Notes under the pieces: model-generated
The model's database searches: none
What the model was told of the DNA's origin: nothing
Seen by the model: only the letters and a program-made list of their open reading frames with translations
NCBI GenBank assembly: GCA_026710945.1
Contig: JAPOQA010000020.1
Location: forward strand, 23,436-87,435
Source: Chloroflexota bacterium
GTDB taxonomy: Bacteria > Chloroflexota > UBA11872 > VXOZ01
DNA length: 64,000 nucleotides
Direction of reading: 5' to 3'
Program-made: the position numbers and the translations under genes
Shown: in pieces, positions 1 through 8,807 of the stretch
Numbering within the stretch: the first letter of the stretch is position 1
Layout: each line of letters opens with the position of its first letter

Positions 1-981
1 CATGAGAGCGATATGTATGTGAACGACGCCTGTCTGCGCTTTGGCGTGACGCCAAGTGTCCTCGAGACTGGCGCCAAGAAACGAGCCGCCGCGCAACTGG
101 CTGAAGCCGTAGCAGCTACAGGCTGTGCCATTGCGTGGGTGGACATGGGACTGCTGCCGTATCGGGGCGCGCCGCCCGGCCTGGAAGGCGGGGGCTACCA
201 CGTGGTAACAGTGTATGAGATCAACGAGGACGAGGCGCTGATTGGCGACCTTACCGATCAACCCATCCCGATAGCGCTTGCAGACCTCGCTGCAGCCCGC
301 GCCCGCATCAAGAAGCAGAAGAACCGTGTGCTCACCGTTGCCGACCCGCAGCAGGACCTCGATCTGCGGGTAGCAGTGCTGGCGGGCGTCAAGGCCTGTC
401 ACGACGGACTGCAGAACCAGCGCATGAAGAACTTCACTTTGGAAGCCTTCAAGACCTGGGCGGACCGCATGCACGGCAGCAGCGGCAAGGAGAGTTGGGA
501 GCAGGTCTTTCCCCCCGGACACCGGCTCCTGCAAGGGTTGCGCTCGGTCTATGACTTCGTCGAGCACTACCATACGGGCGGCGGCCTGATGCGCCCGCTC
601 TATGCCGCATTCTTCCAAGAAGCGGCTGCGACGCTGGAAGAGAATGCCTTCCTGCCGCTCGCAGAAATGTACGCCGACCTGGGCAGGCTGTGGGGCGAAC
701 TGGCCAATGCGGCCCTGCCGGATGACGTGGCGCCTTTCCGTGAAGCGAAGACACTGCTCGCCCGCCGGGAAGAGATCTTCCTCAGCCAAGCTCCCAACGC
801 TACCGAGGAGATCAAGGGCATCTGGGCCCAGCTCACCGCCTTGGAGCAGGCCATGGGCAAGGAATTCCCCCTCACGGATGCGGAGAGCAACCAGCTCAGA
901 GCTGAGCTAAAGGAACGCATCCTGGAAATCTATGGAAAAGAGCGCGCCGCCCACGAAGCGCTGGGCGCCCTGGCGAACTAG
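1..981 (+). CDS. BtrH N-terminal-like / DUF4872 family protein, 5' truncated
   Basis: The frame is open to base 1 (codons CAT GAG AGC GAT before the first ATG at 13), so the true start may lie outside the window. The visible 322+ residues carry a papain-like BtrH-type segment, GYHVVTVYEIN (about residues 62-72) followed by a predicted D-x-T region, then a helical C-terminal part resembling DUF4872. BtrH of butirosin biosynthesis is an acyltransferase of this fold; most bacterial relatives have no assigned substrate. The catalytic cysteine expected near the N-terminus is not visible, probably because it lies upstream of the window. The gene ends before a repeat-rich spacer. The family assignment is by motif impression only and the specific function is unknown. 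Confidence 0.6.
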   Translation, partial: HESDMYVNDACLRFGVTPSVLETGAKKRAAAQLAEAVAATGCAIAWVDMGLLPYRGAPPGLEGGGYHVVTVYEINEDEALIGDLTDQPIPIALADLAAARARIKKQKNRVLTVADPQQDLDLRVAVLAGVKACHDGLQNQRMKNFTLEAFKTWADRMHGSSGKESWEQVFPPGHRLLQGLRSVYDFVEHYHTGGGLMRPLYAAFFQEAAATLEENAFLPLAEMYADLGRLWGELANAALPDDVAPFREAKTLLARREEIFLSQAPNATEEIKGIWAQLTALEQAMGKEFPLTDAESNQLRAELKERILEIYGKERAAHEALGALAN

Positions 982-1155
982 ACACAGGCTGCCCGCGGAG
1001 TCATTTGTGCGTGTAGCCTGGTGCGGCGCTGTTGTCCTGCCTACGTTCATGGAATCCATGCCGGGCGCGGCGCTGTTGTACCGCCTGAGGGAACACTGCA
1101 TATCAGCAGTCCATTTACTCTCTTCCCCCTAGCACCTGTGTAGGCGCTTCCGATC

Positions 1156-1247
1156 GTTCGCGGTGAGCCTGTCGTTCCGTTCACGGTGAGCCTGTCGTTC
1201 CGTTCACGGTGAGCCCCTCGTTCCGTTCGCGGTGAGCCTGTCGAACC
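1156..1247. repeat. Four tandem 23-bp units of a GTGAGCCTGTCG palindrome family
   Basis: Units start at 1156, 1179, 1202 and 1225 and differ by one to three bases (core CGGTGAGCCTGTCG). They belong to the interspersed family with core CCTGAGCxTGTCGAAGGGC found many times in this window. The rest of the 982-1340 spacer has no coding signal. Confidence 0.85.
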
Positions 1248-1340
1248 GTGAACGTTCGTAGCAATCGGTGCTCATTGCCAATTGCAGCGCCCGCGCCTAG
1301 ATTCGTAGATTCGGACTCTGCCTCCTTAGGGCCTTCAACG

Positions 1341-1928
1341 CTATTCCCCCAGTCCCCGGCGCACTTCAGCAATGAGCGCAGGATCGGCCTTGAGGCGGAT
1401 AGCGTTCTGCAGGTCTGACTGTGCCCGGGCCGCGCGGCCGGCGTAGCTATTGGCCAGCGCGCGAAAAGCGTAGGCGCGCGCGTGGCGGTCGTCGAGTTGA
1501 ATGGCGAGGGTGAACTCCGCAATCGCGCCGTCAAAGTCGCCGAGATCGTAATACGTCAGCCCGCGCTTGAAGTGCCGCGCTGCGGTGTTTGTTGCCGTCG
1601 TAGCGCCACTAGCCGAAGATGTGGGCACCACATCGGCTCTTTCTAGCGTGTAGTACGCAAGCGGGTGACTGGTGTAGGCGTTGGGTGCGAGAATGGGCGG
1701 GATTTCACCGCTGGCATAGCCCTTCTGACGCTCGTAGTAATTCTTGTAAATGAACGCATTGTGGCGGTCGTAGTGCCCGGCCAATTCCGCCCACGGCGTT
1801 GTGGCTACCCAGGAATAGTCGAGGACGGGCTGCTGCGCCTCCGGCGCCCGTACGCCCCGTATGTCACAACCCGCAAGCACGAGCGCCCACACCATGAAGT
1901 ACAAGAGAACCGGCTTCTGTGCTCTCAT
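1341..1928 (-). CDS. TPR-containing lipoprotein
   Basis: From the ATG at 1928 the product begins with a basic residue pair, a hydrophobic stretch and the lipobox LVLAGC, giving a lipidated cysteine near residue 21. An ATG start is preferred to the TTG eight codons upstream because it places the signal peptide correctly and has a GGGGAGAAAAGGG purine run before it. The C-terminal half has at least two tetratricopeptide-type helical pairs (RHFKRGLTYYDLGDFDGAIA, then a repeat ending in RLKADP). TPR lipoproteins usually scaffold protein-protein contacts at the outer face of the membrane. The middle part matches nothing I recognise. The gene stands alone between repeat spacers. Confidence 0.7.
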   Translation of the reverse strand: MRAQKPVLLYFMVWALVLAGCDIRGVRAPEAQQPVLDYSWVATTPWAELAGHYDRHNAFIYKNYYERQKGYASGEIPPILAPNAYTSHPLAYYTLERADVVPTSSASGATTATNTAARHFKRGLTYYDLGDFDGAIAEFTLAIQLDDRHARAYAFRALANSYAGRAARAQSDLQNAIRLKADPALIAEVRRGLGE

Positions 1929-2171
1929 GCCCTTTTCTCCCCATCGCGCCAAGCCTTACCCTATTTCACCACGTCAATGTGAGCATTGTCACCCCGCAGC
2001 CGTCGACTCATCGCGTCTCTGACAGCAGGCAGACGCGGCGAAGGAGTTCTTCCTGTGCCCACGGCGCAGGTTACAAACCTGCGCTACCGGAGAGAGCGTT
2101 GTGCTCAGGTCATAGACCGATTGAATATTAGTGCCATTCGCACGGCAGGAGAGCAGCGCGCGCCGGGCATA

Positions 2172-2204
2172 TATAATGAAGGCAAGGCCATATACCTAGG
2201 AGGT
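2172..2204 (+). promoter_or_regulatory. -10 box and strong Shine-Dalgarno for the DUF362 gene
   Basis: A perfect TATAAT lies at 2172-2177 and an AGGAGGT ribosome binding site at 2198-2204, eight bases before the ATG at 2213. No good -35 is visible at the usual spacing. Confidence 0.5.
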
Positions 2205-2212
2205 TACCTGCA

Positions 2213-3430
2213 ATGTCCAAACCACAAGTCGCCATTCAGCGTTGTGCTATCGGCGCAGCTCAAGCGGAAGTAGACGCGGCAGTTGCTGAAGCCGTACATG
2301 CCATTGGCGGCATACCGCCGGCGGTCCGCACTGCCCGGAGCATCGTGGTCAAGCCAAACTACGTTGGCGTCATGTTCCGAGCAAGAAACGAGGACGTGCG
2401 CATGCACAAGGGGCGCCACGCGCATAACACGGAACCTGCCGTCTGCGCCGCCGCCGTCAAGCTGATTCGCGAGGCAAACCCCAGCGCGACCATCTACTAC
2501 GGAGACGGGTTGGACATTCAACACGCCCACCGCACGAAAGAGGATATTTTCGATTTCATGGGGGCCACGTCGCTGGCAAAGGAATACGACTTGACGCTCC
2601 TGGACTGTAACGAAGGTGAGTTCGTGCAGGTGCCCGTACCCGGCGGTGTGATGCTGCGCTACCTCTGGGTGCGCCGTGAAATTGCCGAGGCCGATACGTA
2701 CGTGTCACTCGCCAAGCTCAAGTGCCATCAGACCGCGGGCTTCACTATTTCCACGAAGAACATGTTCGGCTTGCTGCCCCGCGCGCACTACGGCGCGGGT
2801 AATCGCGGTTTCATGCATCAGAACGCCCACCGCCTCATGCGCGTGTTTGTAACGGTCAATCAGGCCTTTCCGCAATCGTTTCAGGTGATTGACGGCATCG
2901 TAGGCACGAATCACGGCATGAGCGGCGAGCCCAAGGAAGCCGGACTGGTGATGGCAGGCACGAACTCCATCGCCACGGACGCTGTGGGCATGAAGGTAAT
3001 GGGGTTCGACCCGCAGGCCGACTTCGGCACGCCGCCGTTCTTCATCGCGGAAAACCATCTCCTCCTGGCTGAGAGGGCAGGCCTCGGCACAACAAATCTT
3101 GATGAGATTGAGGTGGTTGGGGAGTCGCCGGAGTCGTTCGGTCTGCAGTTTGAGACGAGGCCGGAAGCAGACTTTTCCCATGCCAAGGCCGCGGCTATTC
3201 TTGACGCCACCCGGGCCCAAGCGCGCGTCTACCTGGAGAAACGCGATGAGTTGCTGCGCTCCCATCGGGGCAAGTTCGTGTTCTTAGTGGATGGCGAAGT
3301 GGTGCAGAGCGTTGCTACCATCGCCGAGGCCGCAAAGCTCGACTACTTCAACAATGTGCACGGCTTTGGCTTTGCCACCCAGGTGCTGCCGCCCGCCGAA
3401 GCGGCTGAGATTGTGGAAGCCTACCTCTAA
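2213..3430 (+). CDS. DUF362 domain protein
   Basis: The 405-residue product has the family's signature segments: VVKPNYVG near residue 46, a middle KLKCHQTAGFTISTKNMFG block, and the IDGIVGTNHG motif near 225-235. DUF362 proteins are found alone or joined to ferredoxin domains and their reaction is unknown; this copy has no clustered CxxCxxC iron-sulfur motif. The start is fixed by the AGGAGGT eight bases upstream. It is followed by a 238-bp non-coding gap and a convergent gene, so it is probably monocistronic. Confidence 0.8.
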   Translation: MSKPQVAIQRCAIGAAQAEVDAAVAEAVHAIGGIPPAVRTARSIVVKPNYVGVMFRARNEDVRMHKGRHAHNTEPAVCAAAVKLIREANPSATIYYGDGLDIQHAHRTKEDIFDFMGATSLAKEYDLTLLDCNEGEFVQVPVPGGVMLRYLWVRREIAEADTYVSLAKLKCHQTAGFTISTKNMFGLLPRAHYGAGNRGFMHQNAHRLMRVFVTVNQAFPQSFQVIDGIVGTNHGMSGEPKEAGLVMAGTNSIATDAVGMKVMGFDPQADFGTPPFFIAENHLLLAERAGLGTTNLDEIEVVGESPESFGLQFETRPEADFSHAKAAAILDATRAQARVYLEKRDELLRSHRGKFVFLVDGEVVQSVATIAEAAKLDYFNNVHGFGFATQVLPPAEAAEIVEAYL

Positions 3431-3668
3431 TGGCAGCAACGGGTCCGTTGAGCGCCTGGCATTGGCGTGACCCCGCTGCCGTCTCCTGCTCGCGAATGCC
3501 GAGGGCAAAGACGACCGGTTGGAGCGATCACGCGCGCTCAGAAGAAGCCTGGGCCGGGCCCGCCGCGGGCCACGACTGCGTCAAGCACCTGATTGGATCC
3601 CGCTTAACGCACAATTCGCCGCTAATTCAGAATCCCGTTGTTCTCGATTGAGCTGGAACGCAGTTGGG

Positions 3669-4826
3669 CTATTCATACACCGTCTCACCGGTCTTGTTGG
3701 CGTTAATGAAGTCCCAATCGAGTTCGACACCCAGGCCGGGGCCGTCCGGTACCGCCACGCAGCCTTCGGAATCCACGGAATAGAGTTCGTCGCGCCACTT
3801 GGGATCGGCGTAGATGGGCGCTTTGGTGTGTTTCACGTTGGGGTGAACGAGGCCGAGCTCGTAGTAGTTCGTGTTGCGGATGGCCGCCATGCAGTGGCGA
3901 TGGGCCAGGCCGCCGCCGTGCAGTTCCACGTCCAAGCCGTAGGCTTCCGCCAGCACCGCCAGTTTCATCACGCCCGTAATGCCGCCGTCACGCCCGCTGC
4001 CGGCGCGCAGGTAGTCAACGGCCCCGGCGTGGATGGCGTCAGCTTTGGTTTCCAGACCGCGGATGTGCTCACCCATCAGCAATGGCGTCTTGATGAACTG
4101 CCGCAGCTTGGCGTGCACGAACTGAGAAACGCCGCCGCCCCGAAAGGCATCTTCGTACCAGAAGTACTGCGCTTCGTCGCAGGCGCGGCCGACTTTGAGC
4201 ACGTCGTCGAAGGTGCCGAACGCCCCGGCGGGATCGAGCATGATGTCCATGTCGTCGCCCACGGCATCACGAATGGCGAGCACCGCCGCCACTTCGCGGG
4301 TGATGGGCGCGCCGATCCAGCCGTGTATTTTAAATGCCGGATAGCCGTACTCCTCTTTGCAATGAAGCGCAAACTCGCCATAGTCTTCCGGCGTGCTCAG
4401 GCCGCCGTTCTCGTCGCCGTGGTAGGTGCTGGCGTAGCAGGGCAGGCGCGTGCGCCAGCCGCCGAGGAGAGCCGCTATGGGCACCCCCGCCAGCTTGCCG
4501 GCGATGTCCCACAGGGCCACGTCATGGTCGCCGGGGGGCGTGGAGGTGCTGCCGCGAAAGAGACGCTTGAGGTCCTGCCAGATGATCTCGCGTTCGAGTG
4601 GGTTGCGCCCCAGCAGATAGTTGGCGGTGCGGGCGTCGATGCCGCCGGGAATTTCTGCACGCACGCCCGCATCGGTTTCGATGATCAGGATGCTGCCGCC
4701 GCCGCCTAATCGAGCGCCCTCTTTGTAGACCATGTCGAAACCGTACATATCCTCCAGCGTGAGATTCTCGATCTCGTGCGCATAATTCGTCACGACAATG
4801 CGCGTAATCTTCGGCGCTGCGCCCAT
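3669..4826 (-). CDS. Enolase-superfamily (mandelate racemase/muconate lactonizing type) dehydratase or racemase
   Basis: 385 residues with a capping domain and a (beta/alpha)7 barrel. Visible catalytic elements are K166-x-H168 in AFKIHGW, metal ligands D198 (MLDPAG), E225 (WYEDAF) and E253 (GEH), then D280 (RDGGIT) and H303 (LHGGG). Most mandelate-racemase-group enzymes have K-x-K at the first site, so K-x-H marks a subgroup with different chemistry. Members act on acid sugars; the substrate here cannot be read from the sequence. Nearby sulfatases and amidohydrolases suggest carbohydrate catabolism. It is a single gene on the minus strand with its start at 4826. Confidence 0.8.
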   Translation of the reverse strand: MGAAPKITRIVVTNYAHEIENLTLEDMYGFDMVYKEGARLGGGGSILIIETDAGVRAEIPGGIDARTANYLLGRNPLEREIIWQDLKRLFRGSTSTPPGDHDVALWDIAGKLAGVPIAALLGGWRTRLPCYASTYHGDENGGLSTPEDYGEFALHCKEEYGYPAFKIHGWIGAPITREVAAVLAIRDAVGDDMDIMLDPAGAFGTFDDVLKVGRACDEAQYFWYEDAFRGGGVSQFVHAKLRQFIKTPLLMGEHIRGLETKADAIHAGAVDYLRAGSGRDGGITGVMKLAVLAEAYGLDVELHGGGLAHRHCMAAIRNTNYYELGLVHPNVKHTKAPIYADPKWRDELYSVDSEGCVAVPDGPGLGVELDWDFINANKTGETVYE

Positions 4827-5008
4827 GCGTCTCTTCTCCTTGCTAAAGGCAGATTTCTGGAAGTTTGGTAGTAGGGTACCAGCTTTACCAATCGATCATA
4901 CGCGAATGCCGCGAGCACACGCGATTACGTACCCCTCCTCGCTCCGTCTAGCCGGAGCCTTGAGCCGTTCAATGGGCGCAAGGTAAAGCGGGTAGGCGGC
5001 ATTTCCTG

Positions 5009-5017
5009 TGCTACAAT
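5009..5017 (+). promoter_or_regulatory. Extended -10 promoter of leuS
   Basis: TG-C-TACAAT (TG at 5009-5010, hexamer at 5012-5017) matches an extended -10 element. It would start transcription near 5024 and so rules out the in-frame GTG at 5008 as the translation start. Confidence 0.4.
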
Positions 5018-5094
5018 GGGGTGTATCAAGCGGTAGATTCACACATTTTGACACAACTTTGTACGTAAAACCGTATGCGGAGGCGTTCGAAAAT

Positions 5095-7758
5095 ATGAGC
5101 CAACCGGAAGAGCCGGCATCTGCGACGAAGTCGGAGACCGCGACGAAGTCGGAGACCGCGACGAAGTCGACGGCCGCCGAGCAAGAGTCGACAAGTGATG
5201 TAGAGAGCCCTGCGGAAGCGCCAGCGGAAGCCGCCTCGCCGGAAGCTGCGGTAGACGTGGCGGAAGCTGTAGCGGCTGTTGCTCCAGTGGAAGCAGAGAA
5301 GTCTTCAGAGGACTACCAGCCGCAGGAATTCGAGCAGGCGTGGCAGGCGCGCTGGCGCGATACGAACCTCTACAAGACTGAAGACACCGAGGACAGCCGC
5401 AAGACGTACTATTGCCTCGATTTCTTCCCCTATCCTTCTGGTGACGGTCTCTCCGTCGGTCACTGCCATAACTACATTCCCACGGACGTAATCTCCCGTC
5501 AGATGCGCATGCGCGGCTATAACGTGCTGCACCCCATGGGCTGGGATGCCTTCGGCTTGCCCGCTGAGAACCGCGCCCGTGACACGGGCATCGCGCCCCG
5601 GCTGACCGTTGACCAGAACACGGCAAATTACAAACGCCAACTCGACCTCATCGGTTGCTCGTACGACTGGGATCGCGAAATCGACTCCAGCGCGCCAGAA
5701 TACTACAGATTTACCCAGTGGCTCTTTCTGCTCATCCACCGCCGCGGCTTGGCGTATAAGGCCAAGGGCCAACAGTGGTGGTGCCCGTCATGCCAGACTA
5801 TTCTGGCCAACGAGCAGGTGCACGACGGCCGCTGCTGGCGCTGCGATTCCTTGGTGGAAAAGAAGAGCCTGGAGCAATGGTATTTCAAAATCACGGACTA
5901 CGCGGACCGCTTGCTCAACGATTTGGAGAAAATTGACTGGCCGGAATCTACCAAAGAAATGCAGCGTAACTGGATTGGCCGCAGCGAGGGCACGGAAGCC
6001 GTCTTTCTGACGGAATTCGGCGACGAACTGCGTGTCTTTACCACTCGTGCGGATACGCTGTTTGGCGCTACCTTCATGGTGCTGGCGCCGGAACACGAAC
6101 TGGTGGACAAGCTCACCAAGCCGGAGCAGAAAGAGGCCGTAGACCGCTACGTGGCCGCCGCCGCGCGCACGGCGGAGACCGAACGCCAGTCTGCCGAGCG
6201 CGAAAAGACCGGCGTTTTCACCGGTTCCTACGCCGTTAATCCCGTGAACAACGAACACATCCCCATCTGGATCGCCGACTACGTACTCGTGACGTACGGT
6301 ACCGGCGCCATTATGGCCGTGCCCGCTCACGACCAGCGCGACTTTGAGTTCGCGCAAAAGTTTGGCTTGGACGTGCGCGTCGTCGTGCAGCCGCCGGACG
6401 ACGTCGACTGGGATGTATCCGACGCCTACGAGGGCGAGGGCACGTTGGTCAACTCCGAGGCGTTCGCTGGTGACACGTCCGCTGCAGGCGGGAAGAAGAT
6501 AACGGAATGGCTGAACGAACGCGACCTGGGCGGACCTAAGGTGCAGTTCCGCATGCGCGATTGGCTGATTTCGCGCCAGCGCTACTGGGGCGCGCCCATT
6601 CCCATGATCAAATGCCCGAAGTGCGGGTGGGTGGAGATGCCCACGCCGAAGCTGCCGGTGCTGCTGCCCGAAATCGATGACTTTCAACCGACCGGTGACG
6701 GTCGCTCACCCCTCGCCAAGGTGGGCTCATTCATGGCCACCACGTGCCCCGACTGCGGCGGTCCCGCCGAACGCGAGACGGATACGATGGATACCTTCGC
6801 GTGCTCATCGTGGTACTTCCTGCGCTTTGCCGATCCGCAGAACGACGAGTTGCCGTTCGGCCTCGATAAGGCGCGCCATTGGCTGCCGGTAGACCTCTAC
6901 GTCGGCGGCGCCGAGCACGCCACAATGCACCTGATCTACGCGCGCTTCTGGACCAAGGTCATCAAGGACGCTATGCTCATCGACTTCAACGAGCCGTTTA
7001 CCAAACTGCGGCATCAAGGCGTCGTCCTGGCCCCGGACGGGAGCAGAATGTCCAAGAGTCGCGGCAACGTTATCGGCCCGGATGAAATGGTAGACAAGTT
7101 TGGCGTTGATGCGTTGCGCGTGTACGAACTCTTCATGGGTCCATTCGACCAAAACACGAGCTGGAACAGCGAGGGCATTCCCGGCGCGCGCCGCTGGCTG
7201 GTGCGCGTGTGGAACATGCTGCTGGGCCGGGTCGAACAGGGCAGCGAGCCGCTGCCGGTCGAGAAATCCGAGCCGGAGTTGAGCCGCTGGATCAACCGCG
7301 TCATCAAGCGCGCCGGTGAGGACATCGACGCAATGAAGTTCAACACCATGGTTGCCTACTTCATGGAGTTCACGAACTGGCTCTACAAAGTCTACTCGCC
7401 CGAATTGGCGGCAACGGAGACGTGGAAGCAGTCCATGAAGCAATTCCTCCTGGTGCTGGCGCCGGTCGCGCCTCACCTGGCGGAAGAGGTCTGGGAGCGC
7501 TGGGGACATGAGTATTCCGTGCACCAGCAGGACTGGCCGGAATTCGACGAGGAGTTAATCCAGGAAGAGACATTCACACTCGTCGTGCAAGTAAACGGCA
7601 AGGTGCGCGATACCATCGAGGCCCCCGTCTCGCTGGATGAAGAGAGCGCCCGTGAACTGGCGCTGGCAAGCGAGCGCGTGCAGCAGTTCTTGGACGGCAA
7701 AGACGTAAAGCTGGTGAAGTACGTGCCCGGGCGGCTGGTAAACGTGGTGGTGGGCTAG
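5095..7758 (+). CDS. leuS: Leucyl-tRNA synthetase
   Basis: Class I synthetase that charges tRNA-Leu in the cytoplasm. The HIGH-type signature is GHCHNY (near base 5458) and the KMSKS signature is RMSKSRGN (near base 7047). Between them lie a zinc-binding CPSC/CWRC module (about 5790-5845), the editing domain with TTRADTLFGATF, and a second CPKC/CPDC module (about 6613-6760). The chosen ATG at 5095 follows GCGGAGG at 5077-5083 and lies about 70 bases after an extended -10 element; an open frame continues upstream to a GTG at 5008. The first 75 residues form an unusual Ala/Glu/Thr/Lys-rich tail with three TKSETA-type repeats before the conserved core. The remaining length is normal for the family. 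Confidence 0.97.
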   Translation: MSQPEEPASATKSETATKSETATKSTAAEQESTSDVESPAEAPAEAASPEAAVDVAEAVAAVAPVEAEKSSEDYQPQEFEQAWQARWRDTNLYKTEDTEDSRKTYYCLDFFPYPSGDGLSVGHCHNYIPTDVISRQMRMRGYNVLHPMGWDAFGLPAENRARDTGIAPRLTVDQNTANYKRQLDLIGCSYDWDREIDSSAPEYYRFTQWLFLLIHRRGLAYKAKGQQWWCPSCQTILANEQVHDGRCWRCDSLVEKKSLEQWYFKITDYADRLLNDLEKIDWPESTKEMQRNWIGRSEGTEAVFLTEFGDELRVFTTRADTLFGATFMVLAPEHELVDKLTKPEQKEAVDRYVAAAARTAETERQSAEREKTGVFTGSYAVNPVNNEHIPIWIADYVLVTYGTGAIMAVPAHDQRDFEFAQKFGLDVRVVVQPPDDVDWDVSDAYEGEGTLVNSEAFAGDTSAAGGKKITEWLNERDLGGPKVQFRMRDWLISRQRYWGAPIPMIKCPKCGWVEMPTPKLPVLLPEIDDFQPTGDGRSPLAKVGSFMATTCPDCGGPAERETDTMDTFACSSWYFLRFADPQNDELPFGLDKARHWLPVDLYVGGAEHATMHLIYARFWTKVIKDAMLIDFNEPFTKLRHQGVVLAPDGSRMSKSRGNVIGPDEMVDKFGVDALRVYELFMGPFDQNTSWNSEGIPGARRWLVRVWNMLLGRVEQGSEPLPVEKSEPELSRWINRVIKRAGEDIDAMKFNTMVAYFMEFTNWLYKVYSPELAATETWKQSMKQFLLVLAPVAPHLAEEVWERWGHEYSVHQQDWPEFDEELIQEETFTLVVQVNGKVRDTIEAPVSLDEESARELALASERVQQFLDGKDVKLVKYVPGRLVNVVVG

Positions 7759-8234
7759 AGGAGAGCTGGGCCGCTAAGCGCGTTGGTGCTTTGGGAGTTT
7801 GTTCCGGTAGCGCGTGCTCGCAGCCAATTTGTAGCCTTGCGTACTTTTCCTGGGTTGTGTGTCTTAGTATTCTGAATGTAGGTACCAAGCGCCCTACTTT
7901 CATTGCTGGGTGCACTTACGGCTCTGGAGCTGACGAAAGTGGTTGTCGCCAAATTTCGTGCGTTCGCCACACCGTTCGCCCTGAGCTTGTCGAAGGGCAA
8001 GTAATCGGAAGAGCAGTTTCGTTGGCAGCGCCGTTCATACTTCGACAGAGCCTGTGCTGAGCTTGCCGAAGGGCAAGTGACTACGCTTGGCGTAGTCATG
8101 GGACGAGTGCTAACAATTGTGACGCAGAGGCCATTCCGTTCGCCCTGAGCTTGTCGAAGGGCTGCGGGGCATGAGAGTAGGGCCGGAGCATCTGCAAGAC
8201 GAGGGGTCACGCAAAGTTCAGGAGGAGCAAAACG
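7759..8234. repeat. Repeat-rich spacer with three CCTGAGCTTGTCGAAGGGC elements
   Basis: Copies of the interspersed palindrome lie at about 7972-8000, 8032-8073 and 8131-8162. No coding signal is seen. The strong AGGAGG at about 8219-8224 belongs to the next gene. Confidence 0.8.
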
Positions 8235-8807
8235 ATGAGAAGACGGAACGTGTTGTCCGGGCTGGCTTGCGGCGCCGCGGCCGTCGGTCTGAGCGCGTGC
8301 GGCCAGACGTTAATCGGCCAGCGGAGCACCGGCGTCGCATTTGTTGACGTCAATGATCTTCCCGTGCTTGGTAAAGCCCCGGAGCTCATTGACACGACAT
8401 GGATCAACTCGGAACCGCTCACGCTGGCGGGTTTTCAGGGCAAGTCGGCAGTGGGCTTAGCCTTCTGGACCTATGGCTGAATCAACTGCCTGAACGATAT
8501 CCCCGGTCTGGTGGATATACATAATTCCTACGCGGACGATCGCTTTACGCTAATCAGCATTCACACGCCTGAGTTCAGCCATGAGAAAGTCGTGGATAAC
8601 GTGCGCAAGGCCGTAGACCGGCTCGGTCTGCCGTATCCCGTTGCCATCGATAACGACTTCAAGATCTGGCGCGCATTTGGCAACCGCGCCTGGCCGACCC
8701 TCTACCTCATCGACCGACAAGGCGACGTGCGCATGTCCAAGATCGGCGAAGGCCGCTTCGGCTTGGTGCGCGGAGCAATCGAATACCTCAAGGAAAACGA
8801 AGCCTAA
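8235..8807 (+). CDS. TlpA/DipZ-type thioredoxin-like lipoprotein, candidate selenoprotein (UGA at 8478)
   Basis: Read through one in-frame TGA at 8478-8480, the gene encodes 190 residues: a basic start (MRRR), a hydrophobic segment, a lipobox ending LSAC, and a redoxin domain. The TGA falls at residue 82 in FWTYG-x-INCLNDIP. In relatives this is the WTYxCINC redox motif, so the stop sits exactly on the first active-site cysteine, giving U-x-x-C. Downstream sequence stays fully conserved: IHTPEF, YPVAIDND and the cis-proline NRAWPTLYLID. A hairpin with a GGUCU loop follows at 8497-8518. Predicted role: extracytoplasmic thiol-disulfide exchange. Selenocysteine insertion is an inference; the alternative is a fresh nonsense mutation, which the perfect position argues against. 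An annotation pipeline would split it into 8235-8480 and 8511-8807. Confidence 0.85.
8497..8518 (+). promoter_or_regulatory. Candidate bacterial SECIS hairpin
   Basis: ATATCCCC (8497-8504) pairs with GG-T-GGATAT (8510-8518) with one bulged U at 8512 and a GGTCT loop at 8505-8509. The loop is 28 bases from the U of UGA, within the range known for bacterial SECIS elements, and has the GGUCU sequence present in the E. coli fdhF element. Confidence 0.65.

Noticed and set aside
3519..4709. Long open frame on the plus strand opposite the enolase-family gene
   Set aside because: It is the complement of a gene with clear catalytic motifs; its sequence is low-complexity with no family.
8481..8510. 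Reading 8235-8480 and 8511-8807 as two separate genes, or as a pseudogene
   Set aside because: The second half lacks a ribosome site and both halves join into one redoxin with the stop exactly at the catalytic cysteine.
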